This document shows positions 42,972-52,673 of a stretch of 64,000 bases of DNA, piece by piece. The notes under the pieces are model-generated. The model worked only from the letters and a program-made list of their open reading frames with translations, did not search any database and was not told where the DNA came from. Numbering within the stretch: the stretch's first letter is position 1; each line of letters begins with the position of its first letter. The DNA comes from UBA10908 sp964608965 (GTDB taxonomy: Bacteria; Bacillota; Clostridia; Peptostreptococcales; Anaerovoracaceae), in the NCBI GenBank assembly GCA_964608965.1, contig CAZSPZ010000007.1:1-64000 (forward strand), read 5' to 3'. The position numbers and the translations under genes are program-made.

Positions 42972-44039
42972 ATGTTTAAAAAGCTTGATTTTTTAAAAGA
43001 AAAATACGAGGAACTCAGTCTGACCGTGTCGGACCCTGATATGATATCCAACCAAACTTTGTGGCAAAAGTACATTAAAGAGATGAGTGATATGGAGCCC
43101 ATCGTCACAAAGTACGAAGAATATAAAAAAGCTACCGAAGACTTGAAGTCCACAAAAGAAATGCTCGAAGAAAGCGGCTTGGACGACGAAATGCGGGAAA
43201 TGGCAAAAGAGGAGCTTTATATTCTGGAAGATAAAGTGGAAAAGCTCATCACGGAGCTTAATCTTGCGCTTCTTCCCAAGGATCCCAACGACGAGAAGAA
43301 TGTTATAGTGGAAGTCAGAGCGGGAACAGGCGGCGAAGAAGCGGCCTTGTTCGGTGCTGACCTTTTAAGAATGTACACCCGCTATGCGGAGCGCCGCGGC
43401 TGGAAGACAGAGTTGACGGATATCAATGACACCGGTATCGGCGGAGTCAAAGAAGCGGTGATGATTATCAAGGGCAAGGGCGCCTATTCAAGATTGAAAT
43501 ATGAATCCGGAGTACACAGGGTGCAGCGCGTTCCTGAAACCGAATCGCAGGGAAGGATTCACACTTCTGCGGCAACGATTGCGGTTTTGCCGGAAGTGGA
43601 CGATGTGGAAGTCGCACTGGATCCCAACGATGTAAGAGTCGATGTGTACCGCTCAAGCGGTCACGGCGGACAATCTGTCAACACGACGGACTCGGCGGTA
43701 CGCCTAACGCATATTCCAACCGGTTTAGTGGTAACCTGTCAGGATGAAAAATCACAGATAAAAAATAAAGATAAGGCTTTCGGTGTTTTAAGAGCCCGCC
43801 TTTACGATATTCAGCAACAGCAAAAGCACGACGAATTATCGGAGGTTCGAAAGAGCCAAGTGGGAAGCGGAGACAGGTCCGAGCGCATCCGCACCTACAA
43901 CTTCCCGCAGGGGCGCGTGTCCGATCATAGGATCGGCATGACGATTTATCGACTGGACAGCTTTTTGGACGGCGACATCGATGAAATCGTCGATGCGCTG
44001 ATTGCCGGCGACCAGGCTGAGAAAATGAAGAAGCTATAA
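42972..44039 (+). CDS. prfA: Peptide chain release factor 1
   Basis: RF1 reads UAA and UAG stops and triggers peptide release. SSGHGGQSVNTTDSAVRLTH near residues 226-245 has the GGQ loop. The anticodon-mimic segment is in GVHRVQRVPETESQGRIHTS near 182. No in-frame stop, so unlike RF2 it is not frameshift controlled. Normal length, 355. It is followed after 3 bases by the Sua5 gene, a common neighbour in Bacillota. Confidence 0.96.
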   Translation: MFKKLDFLKEKYEELSLTVSDPDMISNQTLWQKYIKEMSDMEPIVTKYEEYKKATEDLKSTKEMLEESGLDDEMREMAKEELYILEDKVEKLITELNLALLPKDPNDEKNVIVEVRAGTGGEEAALFGADLLRMYTRYAERRGWKTELTDINDTGIGGVKEAVMIIKGKGAYSRLKYESGVHRVQRVPETESQGRIHTSAATIAVLPEVDDVEVALDPNDVRVDVYRSSGHGGQSVNTTDSAVRLTHIPTGLVVTCQDEKSQIKNKDKAFGVLRARLYDIQQQQKHDELSEVRKSQVGSGDRSERIRTYNFPQGRVSDHRIGMTIYRLDSFLDGDIDEIVDALIAGDQAEKMKKL

Positions 44040-44042
44040 TTC

Positions 44043-45038
44043 ATGATCACTAAACTGCTGAGCACAAACAAAGAAGATATTACCACTGCCGCAAAAATTA
44101 TCGAAGCCGGAGGCTTAGTCGCTTTTCCTACCGAAACCGTATACGGCCTCGGAGCGGACGCAATGAATCCCAATGCGGCGGAAGCGATTTACGCGGCAAA
44201 AGGCAGACCATCCGACAATCCCCTGATTGTCCATATAGCAAAGTTATCTGATTTGGAACTGTTGGCGCGAGAAATACCCTCTGCCGTTTATGAATTGGCG
44301 GAACAATTTTGGCCCGGTCCCTTAACGATGGTTTTAAAGAAGAAAGGCTCGGTTCCAGACGCAACGACAGGCGGCCTTAAGACCGTTGCGATAAGAATGC
44401 CGAAAAACGAAGCGGCACTTTCGCTGATCAGAGAATCAGGCACTGTTATCGCAGCGCCCAGCGCCAATTTATCCGGCGGTCCCAGTCCGACAGAATGGGA
44501 ACATGTCCGGGAGGATATGGACGGTTTAATCGATGCCATCATAATGGGAGATCCGTGTGTCGGCGGGATAGAATCCACTGTGCTGGATCTGACCGGACAG
44601 CACGCTGTGATTCTTCGACCCGGTTTAGTCACTCCGGAAGATATCGGTAAGGTTTTAAAAGATACGGTAACATACGACCCTGCTATTACGGCAGCTCCCG
44701 ATCAGGGGCTTGTCGCAAAAGCTCCGGGGATGAAATATCGACATTACGCGCCCAAAGCGGAAATGATTCTTTTTCAGGGAAGCGCGGAAAAGGTCAAAGC
44801 CGCAATAACAAGTCGGCGCAACAAGGAAGAATCGGCCGGTCGTAAAGTGGGGGTATTGCTTTACGGGGAAGAGGAAAGTCGTTTGGTTGCAAGAGAGTTT
44901 TTTGCAAAGCTCCGGTATATGGACAAAGCCGGAACGGATATCATATTGGCAGCTGCGCTGCCGGCAGACGATTCTGTCGGGTTTTCGGTGATGAACCGGA
45001 TGTTGAAGGCAGCAGGATACAGGATCGAGGAGGTATAA
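44043..45038 (+). CDS. L-threonylcarbamoyladenylate synthase (Sua5 type)
   Basis: The enzyme makes threonylcarbamoyl-AMP for the t6A modification of ANN-reading tRNAs. The N-terminal YrdC domain has FPTETVYGLGADA near residue 29, KGRPSDNPLIVHI near 55 and SANLSGGPSPT near 145. A C-terminal Sua5 domain (about 240-331) follows PGMKYRHYAPKAE, so it is the longer Sua5/YwlC form. No TsaB/D/E genes are in the window. Confidence 0.94.
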   Translation: MITKLLSTNKEDITTAAKIIEAGGLVAFPTETVYGLGADAMNPNAAEAIYAAKGRPSDNPLIVHIAKLSDLELLAREIPSAVYELAEQFWPGPLTMVLKKKGSVPDATTGGLKTVAIRMPKNEAALSLIRESGTVIAAPSANLSGGPSPTEWEHVREDMDGLIDAIIMGDPCVGGIESTVLDLTGQHAVILRPGLVTPEDIGKVLKDTVTYDPAITAAPDQGLVAKAPGMKYRHYAPKAEMILFQGSAEKVKAAITSRRNKEESAGRKVGVLLYGEEESRLVAREFFAKLRYMDKAGTDIILAAALPADDSVGFSVMNRMLKAAGYRIEEV

Positions 45039-45040
45039 AC

Positions 45041-45472
45041 ATGAAAATTGCATTCGCAAGCGATCACGGAGGCTTTACTTTAAAAGAGGCGCTTTTAAAA
45101 TATTTGCAAAGCAAAGGTTACGAAACCATTGATCTGGGAGCAAAATCGGAAGAGTCGGTGGACTATCCGATTTACGGAAAGCTTATCGGCGAAGCCGTTG
45201 TTTCCGGCCAGGCTCCTTGCGGTATCGCCTGCTGCGGCACCGGAATAGGAATATCGATCGCAGCCAATAAAGTGAAAGGCGTGCGTTGTGCGGTTGCCGT
45301 CACTCCCTTTATGGCGGAAATGGCAAAAAAGCATAACAATGCCAATATTCTGGCTCTCGGAGGACGTGTTTTAACAGTGGAAAAAGCCATAGAGCTTGTC
45401 GATATTTGGTTGGAGAGCGAATTTGACGGAGATCGCCATGCAAGACGTATTCGCCTTTTGGACGAAATGTAA
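45041..45472 (+). CDS. rpiB: Ribose-5-phosphate isomerase B
   Basis: The 143-residue enzyme interconverts ribose 5-phosphate and ribulose 5-phosphate. ASDHGGFTLKEAL (residues about 6-18) and the catalytic cysteine of CCGTGIGISIAANK near 65-78 are diagnostic. GAGGAGGTATAAAC precedes the ATG, 3 bases after the Sua5 stop. It feeds ribose for PRPP, used by upp and the pur and pyr enzymes around it. Confidence 0.94.
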   Translation: MKIAFASDHGGFTLKEALLKYLQSKGYETIDLGAKSEESVDYPIYGKLIGEAVVSGQAPCGIACCGTGIGISIAANKVKGVRCAVAVTPFMAEMAKKHNNANILALGGRVLTVEKAIELVDIWLESEFDGDRHARRIRLLDEM

Positions 45473-45525
45473 TCATCAATAATTTAATTTATATAAAATG
45501 CGAAACGATACGCAGGAGGAAGCAC

Positions 45526-46155
45526 ATGGGAAAAGTATATGTTTTTGATCATCCGCTCATTCAACACAAAACGGCTTTGATGAGGAGAAAAGAAACCTCT
45601 GTCAAAGATTTTCGGGAGTTGGTAAAAGAAGTCGCAATGTTAATGACCTTCGAAGCTACCAGGAACCTTCCGTTGCAAGAGGTGGAGATCGAAACCCCCA
45701 TCTGCAGGACAACAATGAAAATGCTCAAGGGCGAAGATATTGCAATCGTTCCGATTCTGCGCGCAGGCCTTGGGATGGTCGACGGCATGTTGGCACTGAT
45801 TCCCAACGCCAAGGTAGGGCACATCGGTCTTTATCGGGATCCTGATACGCACATGCCTGTTGAATACTATTGCAAACTTCCCTGCGACATAGAAAAAAGG
45901 GAAATATTTGTGGTCGATCCCATGTTAGCGACTGGTGGATCTGCAGCTGCAGCCATTGATTTTATTAAGCAAAGAGGCGGGTCAAAAATTATCTTTATGT
46001 GTTTGATCGCTGCGCCGGAAGGAATAGAAGTTTTACAAAAGGCTCATCCGGACGTGGATATCTTTATAGCTGCCAAAGATGAAAACCTGAACGACCACGC
46101 CTACATCGTACCTGGCCTCGGCGATGCCGGAGACAGGCTTTTCGGAACAAAGTAA
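45526..46155 (+). CDS. upp: Uracil phosphoribosyltransferase
   Basis: Salvages uracil to UMP with PRPP. The PRPP motif is VVDPMLATGGSAAAAID near residue 127, and the uracil-binding end YIVPGLGDAGDRLFGTK closes the protein as in other Upp. The length of 209 is standard. AGGAGGAAGC precedes the ATG. The order rpiB-upp is common in Bacillota. Confidence 0.96.
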   Translation: MGKVYVFDHPLIQHKTALMRRKETSVKDFRELVKEVAMLMTFEATRNLPLQEVEIETPICRTTMKMLKGEDIAIVPILRAGLGMVDGMLALIPNAKVGHIGLYRDPDTHMPVEYYCKLPCDIEKREIFVVDPMLATGGSAAAAIDFIKQRGGSKIIFMCLIAAPEGIEVLQKAHPDVDIFIAAKDENLNDHAYIVPGLGDAGDRLFGTK

Positions 46156-46176
46156 TTATAACGACGGAGAAATATC

Positions 46177-47502
46177 ATGCATTTAATACCGGATAATATC
46201 AGCCAACACACCAATGTGTTCGACGTCCTAAAAGAGAGAGGCTTTATTGAACAAACCACGCACGACGAAGAAATACGTGATTTGTTGGGAAAAGAAAAAA
46301 TAAGATTTTACATAGGGTTCGACCCTACGGCGGATTGTCTTCATGTGGGACATTTTATGCAGGTCATTATTATGATGTACATGCAGAAGTTCGGTCACAC
46401 GCCGATTGTGCTGATCGGCGGAGGAACCACCATGGTGGGAGATCCGTCCGGCCGCACGGATATGCGCCAAATGATGACCCCCGATGTCATCCAGGAAAAT
46501 TGTGTGATTTTTAAGCACCTTTTCGAACGATTCCTGGAATTCGACGAAGAATGTGTTTATACCGCTTCCGGTTCCACGCGCGGAAAAGGATTCTTAAATA
46601 AACAACCGGATCCCGGAAAAGCGATTTGCGTCAACAATATGTCCTGGCTGCTTCCTTTGAATTACATTGAGTTCATAAGAGATATCGGCAAGCATTTCAG
46701 CGTAAACAGCATGCTTCGCGCGGATTGTTTTAAGCAGCGAATGGAAAAAGGATTATCGTTCCTTGAATTCAATTACATGCTGATGCAATCGTACGACTTT
46801 ATGGTTCTTGCAAGGGACGTGGATTGCAAAATGCAGTTCGGAGGAAATGACCAGTGGTCCAATATTCTTTTTGGCGCGGATCTGGCAAGAAGAGAATTGA
46901 ACAAGCAGGTTTACGGTATGACTTTTGCACTCTTGACCACAAGCGAAGGTACGAAGATGGGAAAAACACAAAAGGGAGCTTTATGGCTGGATCCGGACAA
47001 GACTTCTCCTTATGAGTTTTACCAATACTGGCGCAACACCGAGGACGCGGATGTCAACAAGTGCCTGCGCATGCTCACGTTCCTTCCGATGGAAGAGGTA
47101 AATCGTCTTTCGTCCTTGAAAGATCAGGAAATTAACCTGGCAAAAGAAATTTTGGCCTTCGAGGTAACGAAGTTAGTGCACGGACAAGAAGAGGCCACAA
47201 AAGCACAGGAAGCTGCAAGAGCGGCTTTCGGAGGCGAGGGAGCTATGGGAAACGTACCTTCCACGGCTTTTGACAAAGCGCTTTTCGAAGGGGATGGCAT
47301 GGGTGTCGTCGCGCTTCTTAAAGAGTGCGGATTGGTTCCAAGCAACGCAGAGGGTTTTCGCACCATAGAGCAAGGCGGTTTAATGCTCGATGGAGAAAAG
47401 GTTACCGACACTAAAATGAAGATTACCTTAGAGACGTTCCAAGGTAATTCGATACTCTTAAAAAAGGGAAAAAAGACATTTCACAGAGTGGAGCTATTAT
47501 AA
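46177..47502 (+). CDS. tyrS: Tyrosyl-tRNA synthetase
   Basis: The class I synthetase charges tRNA-Tyr. FYIGFDPTADCLHVGHF near residues 47-62 holds the HIGH-like motif (HVGH) and GTKMGKTQKG near 263 the KMSKS-like motif (KMGKT). DQWSNI and YMLMQSYD near 205-225 form the tyrosine pocket. A C-terminal S4-type domain (about 375-441) follows. No T-box leader is visible in the 21 bases after upp. It ends at a strong hairpin. Confidence 0.96.
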   Translation: MHLIPDNISQHTNVFDVLKERGFIEQTTHDEEIRDLLGKEKIRFYIGFDPTADCLHVGHFMQVIIMMYMQKFGHTPIVLIGGGTTMVGDPSGRTDMRQMMTPDVIQENCVIFKHLFERFLEFDEECVYTASGSTRGKGFLNKQPDPGKAICVNNMSWLLPLNYIEFIRDIGKHFSVNSMLRADCFKQRMEKGLSFLEFNYMLMQSYDFMVLARDVDCKMQFGGNDQWSNILFGADLARRELNKQVYGMTFALLTTSEGTKMGKTQKGALWLDPDKTSPYEFYQYWRNTEDADVNKCLRMLTFLPMEEVNRLSSLKDQEINLAKEILAFEVTKLVHGQEEATKAQEAARAAFGGEGAMGNVPSTAFDKALFEGDGMGVVALLKECGLVPSNAEGFRTIEQGGLMLDGEKVTDTKMKITLETFQGNSILLKKGKKTFHRVELL

Positions 47503-47510
47503 AATCAAAA

Positions 47511-47536
47511 AGGCGGGAGCAACCCGCCTTTTTTTT
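47511..47536. terminator. Terminator shared by tyrS and the DMT gene
   Basis: AGGCGGG (47511-47517) pairs with CCCGCCT (47523-47529), with an A-run before and eight Ts after. It abuts the stop codon of the convergent DMT gene. Confidence 0.93.
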
Positions 47537-48431
47537 ACGAATCTCCAAGAGTGTTGTATGGATGATTGTCCTTGCGCAAATGAACCAAGGCGGCCATCGC
47601 AAAGATAATGATATAACCTATCACGCTCCAATGATCGGGCAGCTGACGGAACATCAAAAGGCTGAAGATGGAAGAAAATATAATCTCAGAAAAAGAATAC
47701 AAAGATATGTCCCTGGCCGGCGCATTGAAATATGCGGCGGTCACCGCAAATTGACCTGCTCCGGCAAACAGTCCTGCCAGGAGAAGAAATCCGAGCTGTT
47801 CAACGTTCATGGGGTGGTAATCAAAAATTAAAAAGGGAAGAAGAACCGCACAGGAAAAAGCAGAAAAGAAAAACACCACAAAACAGCTGCCAATACCGCT
47901 GTCTGCGAGTTTTCTTATCACCACATATGCTATGCCGGCAAAAATTCCACTGAGAAGTCCCAGCGCAGCCGGAAAAATATCAACATTGGAAAACGATGGC
48001 TTCACGATAAACATACTCCCTGCAAAGGCTGTAAAAACAGCGATTACCTGAAATTTTGTAATTTTTTCTTTCAGGAGGAGGTAGCTGAAAAAAATCGTAA
48101 AGAAAGGCGACATTTTATTCAGCGCGGTCGCATCCGATAAAATAAGGTGATCGACGGCGTAAAAATACATGAGCACGGCCGCGGTTCCAAAGGAGGCGCG
48201 CAGAACTAAGTCGGGGATGAATTTTTTAGGCACTTTAAAACTTTCTTTGTTTTTAAGTACCATGGCGAACGCAAAGAAAAGCGATACAAGGTTGCGAAAG
48301 AAACTTTTTTGTATGGGGGGAAGATCTCCGGAGCATTTCACAAACAACGTCATCAAGGCAAAGCAAAGCGAAGAGAGGATGATTAAAACGATTCCTTTAT
48401 AAATATTGTTTTCAGATTGTTTTCTGTTCAT
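47535..48431 (-). CDS. DMT/EamA family transporter
   Basis: This 298-residue protein has two full EamA repeats and about ten helices, with LKEKITKFQVIAVFTAFAG between helices 4 and 5, unlike the contracted loop in the paralogue at 18976. Substrate unknown; amino acids or nucleotide-like metabolites are usual. It ends at the terminator shared with tyrS. Confidence 0.87.
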   Translation of the reverse strand: MNRKQSENNIYKGIVLIILSSLCFALMTLFVKCSGDLPPIQKSFFRNLVSLFFAFAMVLKNKESFKVPKKFIPDLVLRASFGTAAVLMYFYAVDHLILSDATALNKMSPFFTIFFSYLLLKEKITKFQVIAVFTAFAGSMFIVKPSFSNVDIFPAALGLLSGIFAGIAYVVIRKLADSGIGSCFVVFFFSAFSCAVLLPFLIFDYHPMNVEQLGFLLLAGLFAGAGQFAVTAAYFNAPARDISLYSFSEIIFSSIFSLLMFRQLPDHWSVIGYIIIFAMAALVHLRKDNHPYNTLGDS

Positions 48432-48540
48432 AGCACACCTCTTTCATCTTAAGCCCCTTTTTCATAATGTCAACTTTCAAGGAACTTTTTTCCTTCTAAA
48501 ACGTCTAAACTTTCGGCGCAGGCATTTTTATAGGCAGATG

Positions 48541-48570
48541 TTGACGCCGTACCACAAAAGGTAGTACACT
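48541..48570 (+). promoter_or_regulatory. Promoter with embedded operator for the ABC operon
   Basis: TTGACG (48541-48546), 18 bases, TACACT (48565-48570). The inverted repeat GTACCAC-N5-GTAGTAC (48549-48567; one mismatch) fills the spacer and touches the -10 box, suggesting control by a dimeric repressor whose gene is not in the window. Confidence 0.6.
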
Positions 48571-48634
48571 TTGAGCGTTGGCGCATTTGTGAAATCCGAT
48601 TCGAATCAATTCAGAAAAAAGCAAGGAATAAAAT

Positions 48635-49348
48635 ATGACAGAAGAAACAAAAAAAACTTTGATCCGGGTTGAACACATTCGAAAGGTTTATCGAATGGGC
48701 GAGGAAAAAGTAATCGCTCTCGGCGATGTTAGCCTGGAAATAGAACAAGGTGAAATTGTATGTTTTTTGGGCACTTCCGGTTCAGGGAAATCCACTTTTT
48801 TAAATATGGTTGCAGGATTGGAAAAGCCTACAAGGGGTGAAATTTGGATTGGTAAAATCCCCATTCACAAGCTCAACGAAGAGCAGGTGACGCTTTTTCG
48901 ACAAAAGAACATCGGCTTTATTTTCCAAGCGTATCATCTCATTGCAAGCATGACAGCCTTGGATAATGTAACCATTCCCTTAACGTTCAGGGGCGTGGAA
49001 AAACCAAAGCGCTTAAAAGAGGGAAAGGCGGTTCTGAAAGCCGTAGGCCTGCAGGGATATGAAAACCGCCGTCCGACACAAATGTCCGGAGGCCAGCAGC
49101 AGAGGGTCGGGATAGCAAGAGCCATGGTGGGGAGTCCCAAGATACTTTTTGCCGATGAGCCTACGGGAAACCTGGACTCCATCACGACAAAAGAAGTCAT
49201 GGAATTGATGATATCTCAGGTAAAGGCAAATGGACAAACCCTGATCCTTGTCACACACGATCGCAATATTGCAGAATATGCAGATCGAATCGTGACCATA
49301 CAAGACGGAAATATAGTTAAAATAGAGAAGAAGAGGGAAAAGAGATGA
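48635..49348 (+). CDS. ABC transporter ATPase (MacB/LolD type)
   Basis: The 237-residue ATPase has Walker A GTSGSGKST near residue 48, the signature MSGGQQQRVGIARA near 149 and Walker B ILFADEPTGNLD near 170. The LolD/MacB class works with FtsX-like permeases that move substrates or force across the membrane rather than importing solutes. AGCAAGGAATAAAAT precedes the ATG. Its stop overlaps the next gene start by 4 bases. Confidence 0.93.
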   Translation: MTEETKKTLIRVEHIRKVYRMGEEKVIALGDVSLEIEQGEIVCFLGTSGSGKSTFLNMVAGLEKPTRGEIWIGKIPIHKLNEEQVTLFRQKNIGFIFQAYHLIASMTALDNVTIPLTFRGVEKPKRLKEGKAVLKAVGLQGYENRRPTQMSGGQQQRVGIARAMVGSPKILFADEPTGNLDSITTKEVMELMISQVKANGQTLILVTHDRNIAEYADRIVTIQDGNIVKIEKKREKR

Positions 49349-51324
49349 ATAGTAAAAAAACTCCCGGCAAAAAGCGAATTTGCCTGACGTTAGCCGGAAT
49401 GCTGATTGCACTTTTAGCGACACCGCTCTGCAGCTTTGCGGCGGATGCCATCACGCTGTCGCATACTGCGGGTTTTAACGCGACGCAAGGGGACAACAGC
49501 GTTTATATCGTGGTGGAAGCGGATGTATTGGTGGCAGGTTCCGACTATATGCTCGTGATGACTTCCGCCGACAGCGACATTACAGTGACAACCGGAAACA
49601 CGGGCGTATTTCCCGCAGGGACGGACAACGACGGAACTTTCATTGTGAAAGTAGCAAGGACCGCTGATGTCGGAGATCATACGCTAACGGTAAAGGCGAT
49701 CGCCGACGGCACAGGAACTGTCATTACAACAAAAGCCCTGACATTGGATGTGGCAAAAAATCAGGACAGCTTCTCTTCTGCGGGCCAGGCGGCTTTTGAT
49801 GTGACTTACGTCGTTTCCGGCGGAAGCAGCATTGTTGCCGGGCAGAACAATACACTCAGTCTCTCTCTCTTTAACAGAGGCAACACGGTGATAAAAAATG
49901 CGAGAGTCAGCCTTTCTCTTCCGGAAGGGATTTCGATTAAAAGCGGCGCGGCCACGGTCAATGCCGGATATATATCGATAGGAAAAACCTACGTTGCGGA
50001 ATTCCCCATCGTTGCGGAAACTTCTCTTGCCAGCAAAAGTTATCCCGTCGTAGTGAAAATATCAGGACTCGATTCTTCCAATGCGGAAGTGACCGTGGAA
50101 GAAACCATTTATATTCCGGTTGCCGGAACCGGCGGATCCGGAGATCTGGATTTGGAGATTGTCAATGTCAGCGCTCCGGAATCTGTTTCTGCGGGCAAGG
50201 ATTTTACGGTAACATTCGACATAAAAAACAAAGGATCATACGATGCTTCCAACATTAAAGCCACGTTGAAAGTTCCCGAAAGTGTCATTAACAAGACGAA
50301 AAATGTTTTCTTAATAAGTTCAATTGCCGCAGGCGCAACACAGTCCTGCAGCGTTACGCTCAATGCAAAGACCGGCGGAGAATACGCTCTGTTTGAAATA
50401 TCGGCAGGGAATGCGGACGGTACGAACACAGTGTCCCAGTACGCAGGAACAATGGTCACCGGAGGAAGTGGGGGTGTCAATCCGCAGCTGATGGTTTCCG
50501 CATACAGTTACGGAGGCGCACCTGTTAAAGCCGGAGAAGATTTTTATTTATCTTTAAGCCTTAACAATACAAGCTCCGGCACCGGATTGCAGAACATCAA
50601 AGTAACCGTCACGAGCGACGACAGCGCTTTTCTGCCTGTGGGCACCAGCAATGCTTTTTACGTTTCAGGCATTGCCGCAAACAGTGTTGTTTCGCATACC
50701 ATCCATCTTGCGGCGGGAAAGGATGCAGAACAGAAGGCCAGCACGATTACCGTCAGCATGAGCTACGAGGATACAGCCGGCGGAACGCATACGGCCACTG
50801 ACATTATCTCTATACCCGTTATTCAGGAAACGCGGCTGGTTATCGATGAAATTCTCGATCCGGGCTACCTTACCGCAGATCAAATGGGGTATTTGAACGT
50901 TAACTATTACAATATGGGAAAAACGCAGCTTTCCAACCTCAGAATCACGACGGAAGGAGATTTTACCGTAGAAGGCTCAGCAACCATGTACGTTGGTAAT
51001 ATGGCCTCGGGAAAGAGCGATTATTACAATATAAACTTCTTCCCCAATGCTGCAGGTCCGCTGAGCGGAAAAGTGACATTCACCTTCGAAGACGCAGCCG
51101 GCGACGAGCAGACCATTGTGAAAGATTTTACTTTTAATATCGGAGAAGCCGTTGTTTGGGAAGAAGATCCGAACATGCCTGTCGAAGAACCTTCTGCCGG
51201 CGGCCTTGGGGTATGGAAATGGGTCATCGGTGCGGTTGCTGTGGTCGGTGGAAGTTTTGCCGGCTATAAAATCCGCAGAAAGAAAAAACTGGCGGCGGAC
51301 GAGGAGTTTAACCTGAATGAATAA
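49345..51324 (+). CDS. Exported protein with repeated CARDB/NEW3-like beta domains and C-terminal anchor
   Basis: The 659-residue protein opens with a signal peptide (about residues 1-32, cleavage likely after SFA). It contains several Ig-like beta domains; the stretches starting near 165, 275 and 390 look like CARDB/NEW3 repeats (e.g. AGQNNTLSLSLFNRGNTVIKNARV, shown in part: FNRGNTVIKNARVSLSLPEG). A transmembrane helix WVIGAVAVVGGSFAGY near 635 is followed by a basic stretch, so the bulk is outside the cell. Lying between an ATPase and a permease, it is probably the extracytoplasmic partner of that ABC system. Confidence 0.8.
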   Translation: MNSKKTPGKKRICLTLAGMLIALLATPLCSFAADAITLSHTAGFNATQGDNSVYIVVEADVLVAGSDYMLVMTSADSDITVTTGNTGVFPAGTDNDGTFIVKVARTADVGDHTLTVKAIADGTGTVITTKALTLDVAKNQDSFSSAGQAAFDVTYVVSGGSSIVAGQNNTLSLSLFNRGNTVIKNARVSLSLPEGISIKSGAATVNAGYISIGKTYVAEFPIVAETSLASKSYPVVVKISGLDSSNAEVTVEETIYIPVAGTGGSGDLDLEIVNVSAPESVSAGKDFTVTFDIKNKGSYDASNIKATLKVPESVINKTKNVFLISSIAAGATQSCSVTLNAKTGGEYALFEISAGNADGTNTVSQYAGTMVTGGSGGVNPQLMVSAYSYGGAPVKAGEDFYLSLSLNNTSSGTGLQNIKVTVTSDDSAFLPVGTSNAFYVSGIAANSVVSHTIHLAAGKDAEQKASTITVSMSYEDTAGGTHTATDIISIPVIQETRLVIDEILDPGYLTADQMGYLNVNYYNMGKTQLSNLRITTEGDFTVEGSATMYVGNMASGKSDYYNINFFPNAAGPLSGKVTFTFEDAAGDEQTIVKDFTFNIGEAVVWEEDPNMPVEEPSAGGLGVWKWVIGAVAVVGGSFAGYKIRRKKKLAADEEFNLNE

Positions 51325-52633
51325 CAGGGATATTATCGAACTGTGCGTGGGAAATCTCCTGCGCCGCAGAACAAGAACAATCCTTGCAGTAATAGGCGTC
51401 ATTGTCGGAACTTGCGCCATCATTGTCATGCTTTCAATCGGCTTTGGACTTTCTGCCAGTTATCAGCAGCAAATAGAGTCCTACGGAAATCTTCATACCG
51501 TGCAAATTTATAATTATGGCGGGGGCATCGACGCCAACGGCAAAACGATTACCTTAGACGATGCCACCATTGCGAAAATTGAAGCTTTGGACGGCGTTTC
51601 CGCTGTAACTCCTGTCATAGAGCAATATCTTACCCTTGGGATAGGGAAGATGGTTTGCGGGGCGTCTGTCTTTGGCATCCGTCCCGATACCATGGAAAAA
51701 TTCGGCTTCGAAGTTGCGGAGGGAAGATTGCTGGAACCCGGAGACAAATATGCCGTCGTTTTCGGCAAAAATGTGGCCAGCTGGTTTTATAATCCTCGCC
51801 AGCAGCAAGGCTCAGGCTATGGCGGAGAAGCGACGGTGGATGTCATTACGAACGATCTTGTTTTGACCGGAGATTGGAGCTATGGCACGCCTCAAGAGGG
51901 AGAAGGCGAAATTCACTACGAAATTTACGAAGGGCAAGGCGTGGGACTTTTAGCCGCGGAAAACGACGAATCGTCCTATAGAGTCTATATGAGTATTGAT
52001 GTTTTAAAAGAGATAAAAACAGAAATCAGGAAAGCGAACGGAGAAGTGATCGTCGGAGGAAAGACGACCTACGACCAGGCGTTGGTCTACGTGGATGACA
52101 TTAACGATGTTTCGGGCGTATGCGACATCATTCGGGACGACATGGGCTTTGAAACCTATAGTTTAAACGATTGGCTGGAGAGCATGAAAGAGACGGCGGC
52201 TATGATTCAGGGCATACTCGGGGGAATCGGCGCGATATCGCTGCTTGTTGCTGCTCTTGGCATTGCCAATACGATGATCATGTCCATTTATGAGCGAACA
52301 AAAGAGATCGGCGTGATGAAAGTAATCGGCGCAAACTTAAAGGATATTCGAAAAATGTTCATGCTGGAAGCCGGAATGATAGGATTTTTGGGCGGGGTCG
52401 TCGGTCTGATTATAAGCTATATCATTTCTTTGCTGTTGAATACGGTGCTATTGCCTGTAATGCAAGGGTTGCTCGGTTCTCTGGGCGGTGACGGTTCTGT
52501 TGTATCTGTCATCCCGCTTTGGGTTTCCGTGGGATCTTTGATCTTTGCAACGTTTATTGGCCTTGCATCCGGTTATTATCCGGCAAAGAGAGCAATGAAC
52601 CTTTCCGCGCTGGAAGGGTTGAAAAACGAATAG
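51317..52633 (+). CDS. ABC transporter permease (MacB/FtsX type)
   Basis: The 438-residue permease has one helix near residue 18-42 (TILAVIGVIVGTCAIIVML), a large outer MacB_PCD-like domain about 45-300, and three C-terminal helices (about 300-435), the FtsX plan with four helices. GIANTMIMSIYERTKEIGVMKVIGA near residue 313 is the conserved coupling stretch. It overlaps the exported protein gene by 8 bases and completes the three-gene unit. Confidence 0.92.
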   Translation: MNNRDIIELCVGNLLRRRTRTILAVIGVIVGTCAIIVMLSIGFGLSASYQQQIESYGNLHTVQIYNYGGGIDANGKTITLDDATIAKIEALDGVSAVTPVIEQYLTLGIGKMVCGASVFGIRPDTMEKFGFEVAEGRLLEPGDKYAVVFGKNVASWFYNPRQQQGSGYGGEATVDVITNDLVLTGDWSYGTPQEGEGEIHYEIYEGQGVGLLAAENDESSYRVYMSIDVLKEIKTEIRKANGEVIVGGKTTYDQALVYVDDINDVSGVCDIIRDDMGFETYSLNDWLESMKETAAMIQGILGGIGAISLLVAALGIANTMIMSIYERTKEIGVMKVIGANLKDIRKMFMLEAGMIGFLGGVVGLIISYIISLLLNTVLLPVMQGLLGSLGGDGSVVSVIPLWVSVGSLIFATFIGLASGYYPAKRAMNLSALEGLKNE

Positions 52634-52639
52634 TTTCAC

Positions 52640-52671
52640 TTGACATTCCGCGCTTTTTCAATTACTATAAT
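52640..52671 (+). promoter_or_regulatory. Promoter of rplM-rpsI
   Basis: TTGACA at 52640-52645 with a -10 either TACTAT (52663-52668, 17-base spacer) or TATAAT (52666-52671, 20-base spacer). The first spacing is more usual. Confidence 0.7.
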
Positions 52672-52673
52672 CG

